64,000 nt of DNA from JALYLC01 sp963743275 (lineage in GTDB: Bacteria; Actinomycetota; Thermoleophilia; Gaiellales; JALYLC01): assembly GCA_963743275.1 (NCBI GenBank), contig CAVUPB010000002.1, positions 558,001 through 622,000 of the forward strand, given 5' to 3'. Below the pieces are notes generated by a model, which saw only the letters and a program-made list of their open reading frames with translations, had not been told where the DNA came from and searched no databases. This document shows, in pieces, positions 16,641 through 25,496 of this stretch. The first letter of the stretch is position 1; the number at the start of each line of letters is the position of its first letter. Made by a program: the position numbers and the translations under genes.

Positions 16641-18800
16641 CTAGGTTACGCGAAGCGTCTGCAGCTTCACGCGTCCGAGCGCGTCGCGCAGCGAGAGCGT
16701 CACGGGCGTGGTGCCCCGCGGCGGCAGGCTGACGGCGAACGCACCGTCGGCCTTCGCCTTGCAGGCGTGCCAGGGGCCCGTGCCGACGCGCAGCCGGCAG
16801 CGCGCCTTGGCGTCCGAGACCCGGCCCTTGACCTCGACGAGCGTGCGCAGCCCGTTCGTGACGCGCGCGACCTTGAGCTGCGAGGCGGCGAGCTTGCGCA
16901 TCAGGGCCGCGCGCAGGGGCTTCGCCTTGGCCGCCGGGCCGAGGTTGCCGGCGAGATCGCGCGCCGCGACCGAGTAGATCACGGTCGAGCCGTTGCCCGG
17001 CTTGGGCGAGCCGTCGAGGTACTTGAGCGAGTTCCCGGAGGCGATCGCGACGCCGTTGCGCCGCACGGAGTAGCCGGCGATGCGGCCGTCGTCGACGGCG
17101 GCGCTCCACGAGAGGTGCACCTTGCCGTCCTTCGTCAGCCTGGCCGTGACGTGGGCGGGCGCCGCCGGCGGGGTCGTGTCCGGCACCGTCAGCCCGACGG
17201 TGGCGGCGGGCCCGATGTTGCCGCCGGCGTCGACGGCCGCGACGCCGTAGGTCACGGTCGAGCCGGGCACGAGGTCGGAATCGCTGAACGTCGTCGCCGT
17301 GGGCGCGCCCACGGCGGTCCCGTCACGCGTCACGACGTAGCCGTCCACCTCGAAGTCGTCGCCGGCCGGCGACCACTGGAGCGTCGCCGACGTGCCGCTC
17401 GCGGTCGCGGTCAGACCCGTCGGCGCGGTTGGTGGAACCGTGTCGCGCGGCGCCGAGACCTGCAGCGTCGCGCCGCCCGCGTCCTGCCCGACGACCTGGA
17501 TCGAGATGCCGCTGAGCGGGTCGTTGAAGACCTGCGCCAGGCTCATCGCCGCGTCGCTCCAGACACCCGGCGTCTCGGGGTGCATGTCGACGAGCAACGT
17601 GTCGGGGTCGTTCGGGTCGCTGTCGACCGGTGCGTCGGTGTGCACGAGCACGCCCTGCAGCAGCGGCTGCTGGCTGTCGAAGAAGCCGAGCGGGTAGCGG
17701 TACTCGACGTAGTAGCTGCCACCGCCGGGCTTGGGGATGCGCAGCACCTCGGGCGAGCCCGAGAGCGTCTCCATCGGGGCGATGTGGTACGTGCCGGGCG
17801 CGCCGACGACCTTCACGGCGCTGGCCGGGAGAAGGCCGAGCGCGAGCTTGTGCTCCATGCTCATCTGCCGCACCACCGAGGCGCGGCCCATCGCGTCGAA
17901 CGGGTCGCCGTACTGATAGAGGCGCGCATCGACGGGGCTGCCGCACAGTCCGGTGGAAGCCCCCGCGGTACAGGCCCCGCCGGCGTGCTTGAGGCCGAGC
18001 GTGTGCCCGAGCTCGTGCGCGAGCACGCGGACGCTGAAGTCGCCGTTGATCCAGACGTGCGTCCCGCCGATCTCGGCGACGCCCGAGACGCCTGTCAGCC
18101 CGCAGCTCGTGACGGTCGGGAAGACGAGCACGATGTGCTGGTAGGCCGACTCCGAGAACCCCGGCAGCTGCCCCTCGGCCTGATTCATCCAGGTCGCGTA
18201 CGGGCCGTTCGGGTTGCCGCCGCCGCACGTGTTGGCGGCGCCCTGGATCGTCACGGGCCCGAACACCCGGCCGCGGAAGCCGATCTGGCCATAGGTCTGC
18301 TCGAGGTAGTACGCGTCGAGGGAGCCAGGGTTGACGGCGGGATCGGCGAACGCCGTCGCCGCTGCGGAGGCGGCGTTGAAACCGAGCGTGCTCGCCGCCG
18401 GACCGCCGCTGAAGCCCATGAGGATGATCGCGGTGTCGTGCATCCCGAGCGCGGGCGTCTGCGCCAGGTCGGGCGCCGCGGCGAGCTGCGTGACCGCCGT
18501 GGCCGAGGCGGAGAGCACGAGCTGCCCGGACTGCATCGTGCCCTCGAGCCGGACGAGCGACCCGGGATCGATCCAGACCTCCGGGGCCCGCACGGGGATG
18601 CGCTCGCTCCCGCGCACCAGCATCCAGCGCTGGGTCGCGGTGCCGTCGGCGCGGTCGGCGTGCAGCACGACGAAGCGCCCGGTGCGCTGCACGAGCTCCG
18701 GGCCGGCGCCGGGATTGGCGCCGGCGAGCGACGGGAGCGTGAGCAGCGCAAGGGACGCGAGCCCGGCCGCGAGCAGGAATCGCTTGCGCAAGATCAACAT
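16641..18800 (-). CDS. secreted zinc metallopeptidase with FN3-like domains
   Basis: 719 residues. A signal peptide (MLILRKRFLLAAGLASLALLTLPSLAGA) is followed by a beta domain and a metzincin-like catalytic domain with HELGHTLGLKH (about residue 265); VLRIPKPGGGSYYVEYRYPLGFFD resembles M6 immune-inhibitor-type or gametolysin-like peptidases. Two fibronectin type III-like modules (about 460-545 and 550-635) precede a C-terminal beta domain with a Cys pair. It probably acts outside the cell on proteins. ATG 18800 overlaps the EamA gene end by seven bases. It ends four bases before the ATR gene. Confidence 0.82.
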   Translation of the reverse strand: MLILRKRFLLAAGLASLALLTLPSLAGANPGAGPELVQRTGRFVVLHADRADGTATQRWMLVRGSERIPVRAPEVWIDPGSLVRLEGTMQSGQLVLSASATAVTQLAAAPDLAQTPALGMHDTAIILMGFSGGPAASTLGFNAASAAATAFADPAVNPGSLDAYYLEQTYGQIGFRGRVFGPVTIQGAANTCGGGNPNGPYATWMNQAEGQLPGFSESAYQHIVLVFPTVTSCGLTGVSGVAEIGGTHVWINGDFSVRVLAHELGHTLGLKHAGGACTAGASTGLCGSPVDARLYQYGDPFDAMGRASVVRQMSMEHKLALGLLPASAVKVVGAPGTYHIAPMETLSGSPEVLRIPKPGGGSYYVEYRYPLGFFDSQQPLLQGVLVHTDAPVDSDPNDPDTLLVDMHPETPGVWSDAAMSLAQVFNDPLSGISIQVVGQDAGGATLQVSAPRDTVPPTAPTGLTATASGTSATLQWSPAGDDFEVDGYVVTRDGTAVGAPTATTFSDSDLVPGSTVTYGVAAVDAGGNIGPAATVGLTVPDTTPPAAPAHVTARLTKDGKVHLSWSAAVDDGRIAGYSVRRNGVAIASGNSLKYLDGSPKPGNGSTVIYSVAARDLAGNLGPAAKAKPLRAALMRKLAASQLKVARVTNGLRTLVEVKGRVSDAKARCRLRVGTGPWHACKAKADGAFAVSLPPRGTTPVTLSLRDALGRVKLQTLRVT
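16643..16648 (-). promoter_or_regulatory. -10 box for the adenosyltransferase/mutase pair
   Basis: On the minus strand TAACCT ends six bases before GTG 16636, the same spacing as other leaderless starts in this window. It overlaps the stop of the metallopeptidase gene. Confidence 0.35.
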
Positions 18801-19744
18801 GGTTGCCCCGATCCCGCCTCGATGCAAGGGTCGGGCGCGATCGCCGCGGCCCGCCGCGGCCCGCGCTGGGCGATCGCGACGCCGCCGATCACGAGCGCGC
18901 CGCCGAGCACGAGCCAGCCCGTGATGTGCTCGCCGAGCGCCAGCGCGCCGATCGCCACGGCCAGCGGCGGCACGAGGTAGAGGTACGACATCGCGCGCGA
19001 GGGCTCGAGTCCCCGCAGCGCGATGCTCCACGTGACGTAGCCGCCGAACGTGGCGCCGAGCCCGAGCGCCGCGAGCGCGATCCAGCCGCCCGCGTCGAGC
19101 CTGCCGAAGCGGTCGACGGCGCCGCCGTCCTCGAACGGCAGGAACAGGAGCGAGCCCACGATGCCGCCCGCGGCGGTCAGGGCCGGCAGGTCGAAGCGGC
19201 CGAGCAGCGGCTTGTAGAGGACGTTGTAGAGCGCGAACGTGAGCGGGGCCACGAGCACGAGCAGCGGCCCGCGCAGGCCGTGCAGCGAGAGGTGCGCGCC
19301 CGAGCCCGGCACCACCACGACCACGACGCCCGCGAACGCGAGCGCGATGCCCGCCATGCGCCGCGGCGCGAACGACTCGAGCCCGACCGCGAGCGCGAGG
19401 GCGAGCGTGGCCGCCGGGGCGAGTGCGACGATCAGCGCCGCGACGCCCGAGGCGGTCGTGCGCTCGCCCGCGTTGAGGGCGAGGTGGTAGGCGGTCACGC
19501 CGCCGGCCGCCGCGACGACAATGCGCAGCGCGTCGCCGCGGCGCAGCCCCGGCAGCCCGCCCGCGCGCCAGAGCAGGTATGCGAAGCCGGGCCAGGCGAC
19601 GACGAAGCGGCCGATCGCGATGTCCTGGGCGGCGAGTCCCACGTCGACGAGGTGCTTGATCAGCGCGAACGAGCCGCACCACAGGGCGACCGTCGCGAGC
19701 GCGCCGAGCTGCCCGCCGCGGCTAGCCGTACGCGTGGAACCCAC
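18794..19744 (-). CDS. EamA-type DMT family transporter
   Basis: 316 residues with about ten hydrophobic helices in two repeats (for example VALIVALAPAATLALALAVGL and ALAALGLGATFGGYVTWSIAL), the drug/metabolite exporter fold. RTTASGVAALIVALAPAATL and SRAMSYLYLVPPLAVAIGALAL are typical EamA segments. The substrate cannot be told from sequence. GTG 19744 lies inside the end of the 3-hydroxyacyl-CoA dehydrogenase gene (23-base overlap), and no later plausible start precedes the first helix. Confidence 0.85.
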   Translation of the reverse strand: MGSTRTASRGGQLGALATVALWCGSFALIKHLVDVGLAAQDIAIGRFVVAWPGFAYLLWRAGGLPGLRRGDALRIVVAAAGGVTAYHLALNAGERTTASGVAALIVALAPAATLALALAVGLESFAPRRMAGIALAFAGVVVVVVPGSGAHLSLHGLRGPLLVLVAPLTFALYNVLYKPLLGRFDLPALTAAGGIVGSLLFLPFEDGGAVDRFGRLDAGGWIALAALGLGATFGGYVTWSIALRGLEPSRAMSYLYLVPPLAVAIGALALGEHITGWLVLGGALVIGGVAIAQRGPRRAAAIAPDPCIEAGSGQPC

Positions 19745-20564
19745 GCCCGGCCTTGCGGCCGAGCCGGCCCGCCTCGACGTACTGGCGCCACAGCACGCAC
19801 GGCCGGAACTTGGGGTCGCCGAAGCCGTCGTGCAGCACCTCGAGGATCGCCAGGCACGTGTCGAGCCCGATCAGGTCGGCCAGCGCCAGCGGGCCCAGGG
19901 GGTGATTCATGCCGAGCCGCATGACCGTGTCGATCGCCTCGGCGTCGCCGACGCCCTCGTAGAGGCAGAACACCGCCTCGTTGAGCATCGGCAGGAGCAT
20001 GCGGTTGGCGAGGAATCCGGGGACGTCGCGCGCCTCGGCGACGGTCTTCCCCATCGCCTCCGCGGCCGCGCGCACGCTCGCGACCGTCGCGTCGCTCGTC
20101 TCGAGCCCGCGGATCAGCTCGACCAGCGGCATCAGAGCGGGCGGGTTCATGAAGTGCATCCCGCAGACCTGCGCCGGCCGGCGCGTGGCGGCTGCGAGGC
20201 GCCCGATCGGGATCGACGACGTGTTGGAGGCGAGGATCGCGCCGCTGCCGAGCGCCTCGTCCATGCGGCGGAAGAGCGCGAGCTTGAGCTCGACGTCCTC
20301 GCTCGCGGCCTCGATCGCGAGCTCCGCGCCGGCGCCGGCCGACAGGTCGGTGGCCGTCGTGATGCGAGCGAGGACGGCGTCGGGGTCGTCGCACTGGCCC
20401 TTCGACGCGAGCTTCGCGAGCGACGTTCCGATGCCCGCGAGGCCGCGTGCGAGCTGCTCCTCCCCCACGTCCACGAGCGTCACGCGCATGCCCGCCGCCG
20501 CGGCGACCTGCGCGATGCCGGCGCCCATCTGGCCGGCGCCGACGACCACGACCGCCTCGATCAC
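19722..20564 (-). CDS. 3-hydroxybutyryl-CoA dehydrogenase (3-hydroxyacyl-CoA dehydrogenase family)
   Basis: 280 residues. The NAD-binding GAGQMGAGIAQVAAAAG is at the N-terminus. SNTSSIPIGRLAAATRRPAQVCGMHFMNPPALMPLVELI has the catalytic His-Glu region, and DVPGFLANRMLLPMLNEA with GMNHPLGPLALADLIGLDT marks the dimerisation domain. It oxidises 3-hydroxyacyl-CoA to 3-oxoacyl-CoA with NAD. GTG 20564 overlaps the thiolase stop (GTGA), so the two enzymes are coupled and do consecutive steps. Confidence 0.94.
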   Translation of the reverse strand: MIEAVVVVGAGQMGAGIAQVAAAAGMRVTLVDVGEEQLARGLAGIGTSLAKLASKGQCDDPDAVLARITTATDLSAGAGAELAIEAASEDVELKLALFRRMDEALGSGAILASNTSSIPIGRLAAATRRPAQVCGMHFMNPPALMPLVELIRGLETSDATVASVRAAAEAMGKTVAEARDVPGFLANRMLLPMLNEAVFCLYEGVGDAEAIDTVMRLGMNHPLGPLALADLIGLDTCLAILEVLHDGFGDPKFRPCVLWRQYVEAGRLGRKAGRGFHAYG

Positions 20565-21745
20565 GGGCCGTCGACCTCGATCACGATGGCATCGCCCTGA
20601 CCGCCGCCCGAGCAGATCGCGGCCAGCCCGCGCCCGCCCCCGCGCCGCCGCAGCTCGTACACGAGCGTGCCGACGAGGCGCGCGCCGGACGCCCCGACGG
20701 GGTGCCCGAGGGCGACCGCGCCGCCGTTGACGTTGACGCGCCCGGGGTCGACCCCGAGGTCGCGCGACGACTGCAGTGCGACCGACGCGAACGCCTCGTT
20801 GATCTCGATCACGTCCATGTCGGCGGCGGTCAGCCCGGCGCGCTCGAGCGCGATCTGCGCGGCCTTGGCGGGCACGCGGGCGAGCGAGTCGTGACGATTG
20901 GCGGTGCAGCCGGTCGCGAGGATGCGCGCCAGCGGCTCGAGGTGCCGCTCGCGCGCGAGCTCGGCGTCCGCGACCACGAGCATCGCGGCGCCGTCGTTGA
21001 CGCCGGGCGAGTTGCCCGCGGTGTGCGTGGGGTGCGCCGCGTCGAGCGGGGCCAGCGAGGCGAGACGCTCGAGCGTGGTGTCGCGGCGCGGCGCCTCGTC
21101 GGTGTCGACGAGCGTCGGGCCGCCGCGTCCGGGGATCTCCACCGCCACGATCTCCTCGGCCATGCGGCCCGCGTCGATCGCGGCGATCGCGCGCTCGTGC
21201 GAGCGCAGCGCCCAGGCGTCGAGGTCGGCGCGCGCGAGCGAGAGCTCGTCGGCGACCGCGCTCGCCTGCTCGAACATGAGCTTGCCGCTCCAGGGATCGC
21301 GCAGGCTGTCGTGGATGTTCGCGTCGAGCAGCTCGCCGTCGCCGAAGCGGTAGCCGGAGCGCGCGCGCATCAGCAGGTAGGGCGCGCTCGACATCGACTC
21401 CATGCCGCCCGCGAGCAGCAGCCGCCGGTCGCCGGCGCGCACCATGAGGTCGGCCAGGGCGACGGCGCGCATGCCCGAGGCGCAGACCTTGTTGACCGTG
21501 TCGGAGCCGATGTGCTCGGGCACGCCGACCGCGAGCGTCACCTGGCGCGACGGGATGTGGCCCGCGCCGGCCTGGACGACCTGGCCGATCACGGCGTAGT
21601 CGATGTCGCCGGGCTCGATCTCGGCGCGCTGGAGCGCGGCCGAGGCGGCGACGACGCCGAGCTGGACGGCGCTGCGCGGCGCGAGCGCGCCGCCCAGACG
21701 GCCGAAGGGCGTGCGTGCGGCGGAGAGGATGACGGTGTGAGGCAC
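20561..21745 (-). CDS. acetyl-CoA acetyltransferase (thiolase)
   Basis: 394 residues. NKVCASGMRAVALAD holds the acyl-accepting Cys, NGGAVALGHPVGASGAR the His and AAICSGGGQGDAIVIE the second Cys, all present. VPHTVILSAARTPFG fixes the start at GTG 21745. It cleaves or condenses 3-oxoacyl-CoA and acetyl-CoA; the coupled dehydrogenase gene suggests short-chain beta-oxidation or acetoacetyl-CoA metabolism. Confidence 0.95.
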   Translation of the reverse strand: MPHTVILSAARTPFGRLGGALAPRSAVQLGVVAASAALQRAEIEPGDIDYAVIGQVVQAGAGHIPSRQVTLAVGVPEHIGSDTVNKVCASGMRAVALADLMVRAGDRRLLLAGGMESMSSAPYLLMRARSGYRFGDGELLDANIHDSLRDPWSGKLMFEQASAVADELSLARADLDAWALRSHERAIAAIDAGRMAEEIVAVEIPGRGGPTLVDTDEAPRRDTTLERLASLAPLDAAHPTHTAGNSPGVNDGAAMLVVADAELARERHLEPLARILATGCTANRHDSLARVPAKAAQIALERAGLTAADMDVIEINEAFASVALQSSRDLGVDPGRVNVNGGAVALGHPVGASGARLVGTLVYELRRRGGGRGLAAICSGGGQGDAIVIEVDGP

Positions 21746-21806
21746 GGCGGCAGGGTACCGCGCGCGGCGGGACACGGACGCGGCCGACTGATAGCCTGGA
21801 CAGCCA

Positions 21807-22874
21807 ATGGAATTCGCTTTCAACGGCACGGTGCCCGACGTGCTCGAATCGTTCGCCAACGGGTTGCGTGGTGCGCTCCTCGAGCGCGGCTACGAAGAGC
21901 TCGAAGACGGCAAGAAGGCGCGCCTCGTCGTCAACTTCATCGATCGCGCCGATCCGCGCCCGTTCCGCCGGATCGCCAAGTCGACGTTCGTGGCGTCCGT
22001 GTGGGCCGAGACCGACATCCCCGAGGACTTCCTCGCACACGCCTACCCGGTGCTCGTGCGCGCGCTCTCGAACCTGGCCGTGTGCGTCGTGCCGGGCCGC
22101 GAGGCGCGCTTCCTGACGCCCGAGCAGGGCAACTACTCGGTCAGGCACGAGGGCGACGACGACACGTTCCTGCACGCCGTGGCCGCGCGCCTCGCCCCGC
22201 TCGCCGAGTCGACGCTCGTCGTCGACAACGTCTTCACGCCCGACCTCGAGCCCGAGCTCTGGGGCGGCGACGAGCAGACCGCCGCCCTGCGCCGCGCCGG
22301 CGAGCGGCTCGACGCGCTCGACCTGCTGCCCGCGCCGTTCCCGATCGAGAAGATCCTGCCCGAGCGCGACCTGCGCCACGTCATGCGCCTCTACTCGCTG
22401 GGCGGCCTCTCCTACGGCAACCTCTCGGCGCGCAAGGACGAGAAGCGCTTCTGGATGAGCGCGTCGGGCGTCGACAAGTCGAAGCTGATCGACATCGGCC
22501 GCGACGTCATGCTCGTGACCGACTACGACACCAAGGCCCGCGCGATGAAGATCTCGATCCCGCCCGGCATCGAGCCGCGCCGGGTCTCGGTCGACGCGAT
22601 CGAGCACTGGATGATCTACCGCGAGCACCCCGAGGTCGGCGCCATCCTGCACGTGCACGCGTGGGTCGACGGCGTCGACGCGACGCAGGTCAACTTCCCG
22701 TGCGGGACGGCCGAGCTGGCCGAGTCGGTGGCCGAGCTGGTGCGCGAGGCGCCCGATCCGGCGCACGCGATCATCGGCCTCAAGAACCACGGCCTCACGA
22801 TCACGGGCTCCGACCTCGACGAGATCTTCGAGCGCATCGAGCCGCACATCCAGCGGCACGTACCCATGTCCTAG
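21807..22874 (+). CDS. class II aldolase/adducin domain protein with extra N-terminal domain
   Basis: 355 residues. Residues about 190-350 form a class II aldolase/adducin domain: GGLSYGNLSARKDEKRFWMSASGVDKSKL, the metal-binding ILHVHAWVDG and GLKNHGLTITGSDLDE. The first 180 residues are a separate mixed domain (VVNFIDRADPRPFRRIAKSTFVASVW) not recognised here. The reaction is unknown; the family includes sugar-phosphate aldolases and epimerases. Its TAG stop shares a CTAG with the convergent epimerase gene. Confidence 0.75.
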   Translation: MEFAFNGTVPDVLESFANGLRGALLERGYEELEDGKKARLVVNFIDRADPRPFRRIAKSTFVASVWAETDIPEDFLAHAYPVLVRALSNLAVCVVPGREARFLTPEQGNYSVRHEGDDDTFLHAVAARLAPLAESTLVVDNVFTPDLEPELWGGDEQTAALRRAGERLDALDLLPAPFPIEKILPERDLRHVMRLYSLGGLSYGNLSARKDEKRFWMSASGVDKSKLIDIGRDVMLVTDYDTKARAMKISIPPGIEPRRVSVDAIEHWMIYREHPEVGAILHVHAWVDGVDATQVNFPCGTAELAESVAELVREAPDPAHAIIGLKNHGLTITGSDLDEIFERIEPHIQRHVPMS

Positions 22875-23857
22875 CGGGGGCGCGCCCTCAGACCGCGGTC
22901 GCGCAGGTACCTCACGGTCGCCTCCATCGCCTCGCGCACCGGACGCGGCCGGAAGCCGAGCTCGTCCATCGCCCGGGCCGGCGTGACGTACCAGTAGTGG
23001 CAGGCCGCCTCGATCTCCTCGGGACTGAGCGGCAGCGGCAGGTGCAGCACGCGCCCGATGCGCGTACCGGCGAGGAGCAGCGCACCCGGAAGCTGCACGG
23101 TGCGCCGGCGCTTGCCGTCGACCTCGCCCGCGAGGGCGAAGAAGTCGCGATGGCTGAGGTTGCCGTCCTCGCTCGTGAGGATGTAGCGGCGCCCGCTCAC
23201 GCCGCGGCGCTCCGCGGCCAGCAGTCCCTCCGCGACGTCGCGCACGTCGACGGAGGACACTCCGCCCGCGACCGTCGTGCGCAGAACGCCGCGCAGATAC
23301 TCCTCGACCACGAAGGTGTTGACGCGGTTGACGTCGCCGGCGCCCAGCAGGAACCCGGGACAGACCATGACGACGTCCTGCCCCTCGGCGGCGGCGCGCA
23401 GCACCACCTCCTCGCCCAGCCGCTTGGTGCGGGCGTAGCGGTTGTGCCAGGCGCCCTCCGGGAACGCGGAGTCCTCGTGCAGCGGTTGCGCCGGGTCCTC
23501 CGTGTAGCCCACCGCGGCGACGCTCGAGACCTGCACCACACGCCCGCTCCCGGCCTGCCGCGCCGCGGCCAGCACGTTCGCGAGCCCGTCGACGTTCACC
23601 GCCTGCAGCCGCGCCTCGTCCTTGGCGTCGTAGGACAGCACGCCGGCGAGGTTGAACACGGTCTCTGCGCCCGCGCAGGCGGCGGCCAGCGTCTCGGGCC
23701 GCGTCACGTCGCCCGCCACCCGCTCGACCGCCAGGCCGTCGAAGGCGTCGCCCGGGCGGCGCTCGAGGACGCGTACGGCACGGCCCTCCTCGAGCAGGCG
23801 CGCGACGAGGGCGCGTCCCATGAATCCGCTGGCACCGGTGACGAGGACGGGGCTCAT
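22871..23857 (-). CDS. NAD-dependent epimerase/dehydratase, extended SDR family
   Basis: 328 residues. VLVTGASGFMGRALVARLLEEG is the Rossmann motif; SVAAVGY (Ser) and NRYARTKRLGEEVV (YxxxK) give the catalytic residues. FNLAGVLSYDAKDEARLQAVNVDG resembles dihydroflavonol-4-reductase or 3-beta-HSD-like proteins. The substrate is not evident. ATG 23857 lies 80 bases from the divergent trp leader, so the regulatory region is shared. Confidence 0.88.
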   Translation of the reverse strand: MSPVLVTGASGFMGRALVARLLEEGRAVRVLERRPGDAFDGLAVERVAGDVTRPETLAAACAGAETVFNLAGVLSYDAKDEARLQAVNVDGLANVLAAARQAGSGRVVQVSSVAAVGYTEDPAQPLHEDSAFPEGAWHNRYARTKRLGEEVVLRAAAEGQDVVMVCPGFLLGAGDVNRVNTFVVEEYLRGVLRTTVAGGVSSVDVRDVAEGLLAAERRGVSGRRYILTSEDGNLSHRDFFALAGEVDGKRRRTVQLPGALLLAGTRIGRVLHLPLPLSPEEIEAACHYWYVTPARAMDELGFRPRPVREAMEATVRYLRDRGLRARPR

Positions 23858-23901
23858 GGCGGCGGAGACTACCTGCCGAGCCCGCCGCGAACGGCTCCGG
23901 G

Positions 23902-23930
23902 TTGACATCTCCGCCGTGCGAGCGGACACT
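23902..23930 (+). promoter_or_regulatory. trp operon promoter
   Basis: TTGACA (23902-23907), a 17-base spacer and GACACT (23925-23930). The predicted transcription start, six to eight bases further on, falls on or next to ATG 23938 of the leader peptide, so the leader mRNA would be leaderless. This is the best -35/-10 pair in the window. Confidence 0.65.
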
Positions 23931-23937
23931 ACGGCCG

Positions 23938-24021
23938 ATGTCGCCCGTCGCCCGCCGTGCTGCCGAGACGCCCCTCTGGGGCTGGTGGCGCTGGTCCCGG
24001 CAGCGGGGCGCTCACGCCTAG
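23938..24021 (+). CDS. trpL: trp operon leader peptide (attenuation)
   Basis: A 27-residue reading frame, ATG to TAG, with the motif LWGWWRWS: four Trp codons within six, at 23977-23994. It lies between a strong promoter-like pair and trpE, in the trp direction. Such Trp runs are the hallmark of ribosome-mediated attenuation: scarce charged tRNA-Trp stalls the ribosome here. No Shine-Dalgarno precedes ATG, in line with leaderless translation. The chance of a tandem Trp cluster exactly here is very low. It ends 65 bases before trpE. Confidence 0.85.
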   Translation: MSPVARRAAETPLWGWWRWSRQRGAHA

Positions 24022-24068
24022 TCGCGGCTCGTAGCCGCACCAGACGCCCCGCCGAGCCTCTCCTGGAG
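24003..24068 (+). promoter_or_regulatory. trp attenuator / alternative RNA structures
   Basis: GCGGGGCG (24003-24010, within the leader frame) pairs perfectly with CGCCCCGC (24045-24052), enclosing a GCGGCT/AGCCGC hairpin (24024-24038). A ribosome at the leader stop (24019-24021) would mask the first arm. Further on, CCTC (24056-24059) can pair with GAGG of CTGGAGG (24062-24068), the probable ribosome site region for trpE. No T-run follows, so control may be on translation start or Rho access rather than an intrinsic terminator. Confidence 0.6.
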
Positions 24069-24086
24069 GTTCGTCGTCTTGCTCCC

Positions 24087-25496
24087 ATGACCGATCACCC
24101 CGTCACCCCGACCGTCCCGCCGCCCGCCTCCCGCCGGCGCGCGCGCCCGACCGTGCGCGAGCTGCCCGCCGACCTGCTCACGCCGGTGGCCGCGTTCCTG
24201 CGCGTGCGGCACCGGGGGCCCGGGTTCCTGCTCGAGTCGGTCGAGCGCGGACAGCAGGTCGGCCGCTACTCGTTCATGGCGGCCGGCTGCGAGCCGATCG
24301 AGCTCGACGCGGCGAGCGGGTTCGGGCCGCTGCGCAGCGCGCTCGCACGCCACGCCGACGCCGATCTGGCCGGCCTGCCGCCGTTCTGCGGCGGCGTCGT
24401 CGGCTGCCTCGCCTACGACGCCGCCTGCACGTTCGAGCCGAGCGTGCCGCTGCCGCCGGCCCGCGACGGCGACGACGAGGCGATCGGGCGCTTCCTCTTC
24501 GCGCCCGTGGTCGTCGCGTTCGATCACGTGCGGCAGACCCTGCAGGTGGTCGCACAGCCGGGCTACGGCGGCATCGCCGACGAGCTCTGCGCCGATCTCA
24601 TGGGGCCGCTCCCCGCGGGCGTCGAGCCGGTGCCCGCGCTGACCGGCGCCGGCCAGAGCTACCCCGAGCGCACGCAGGCCGACTACGAGGCGATGGTGCG
24701 CGCCGCGCAGGTGCACATCGGGCGCGGCGACGTCTTCCAGATGGTGCCCTCGCAGCTGATCGCGCGGCCGACCGCCGCCAGCCCGTTCTCGCTCTACCGC
24801 GCCCTGCGCGCCGTCAACCCGTCGCCCTACATGGTGTTCTGCGACCTCGGCGACCGCCAGATCGTCTCGGCCTCGCCCGAGACGCACGTCTCGCTCTCGC
24901 GCGCCGGCGTGGCGACGCTCAAGCCGATCGCCGGCACGCGCCGGCGCGATGCCGACGGCGCGGCCGACGACGCGCTCGCCCGCGAGCTCGAGGCCGACGA
25001 GAAGGAGCGCGCCGAGCACCTGATGCTCGTCGACCTCGCCCGCAACGATCTCGGGCGCGTGTGCGAGCCCGGCAGCGTGCGCGTCTCGAAGCTGCTCGAG
25101 GTCGAGCGCTACTCGCACGTCATGCACCTCGTCTCGCAGGTCGACGGGGCGCTGCGGGACGGCGAGGACGCGCTCTCGCTGCTGGGCGCGACGTTCCCGG
25201 CCGGCACCGTCAGCGGCGCTCCCAAGGTGCGCGCGATGCAGCTGATCTCGCAGATCGAGGGCACGCGCCGCGGCGTCTACGCCGGGGCGCTCGGCTACGT
25301 GGGCTTCGACGGCGCGCTCGACACCTGCATCGCCCTGCGCACGATCGTGATGCGCGAGGGCGTCGCGCTCCTGCAGGCCGGCGCGGGCATCGTCGCCGAC
25401 TCGGATCCGGCCAGCGAGCACGTCGAGTGCATGAACAAGCTCGCCGCCCTCTCGGCCGCGATCGACCTCGCCGAGACCGGGAGGTACGGCCGGTGA
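24087..25496 (+). CDS. trpE: anthranilate synthase component I
   Basis: 469 residues. The N-terminal regulatory part has LLESVERGQQVGRYSFMAA (the LLES element of Trp feedback binding). The chorismate-binding domain shows IGRGDVFQMVPSQ, SASPETHV, LKPIAGTRRRDADGAADD, LMLVDLARNDLGRV, FPAGTVSGAPKVRAM and LQAGAGIVADSDP. It makes anthranilate from chorismate with ammonia supplied by TrpG. ATG 24087 follows the leader region. First gene of a seven-gene operon; its stop overlaps trpG (GTGA). Confidence 0.97.
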   Translation: MTDHPVTPTVPPPASRRRARPTVRELPADLLTPVAAFLRVRHRGPGFLLESVERGQQVGRYSFMAAGCEPIELDAASGFGPLRSALARHADADLAGLPPFCGGVVGCLAYDAACTFEPSVPLPPARDGDDEAIGRFLFAPVVVAFDHVRQTLQVVAQPGYGGIADELCADLMGPLPAGVEPVPALTGAGQSYPERTQADYEAMVRAAQVHIGRGDVFQMVPSQLIARPTAASPFSLYRALRAVNPSPYMVFCDLGDRQIVSASPETHVSLSRAGVATLKPIAGTRRRDADGAADDALARELEADEKERAEHLMLVDLARNDLGRVCEPGSVRVSKLLEVERYSHVMHLVSQVDGALRDGEDALSLLGATFPAGTVSGAPKVRAMQLISQIEGTRRGVYAGALGYVGFDGALDTCIALRTIVMREGVALLQAGAGIVADSDPASEHVECMNKLAALSAAIDLAETGRYGR

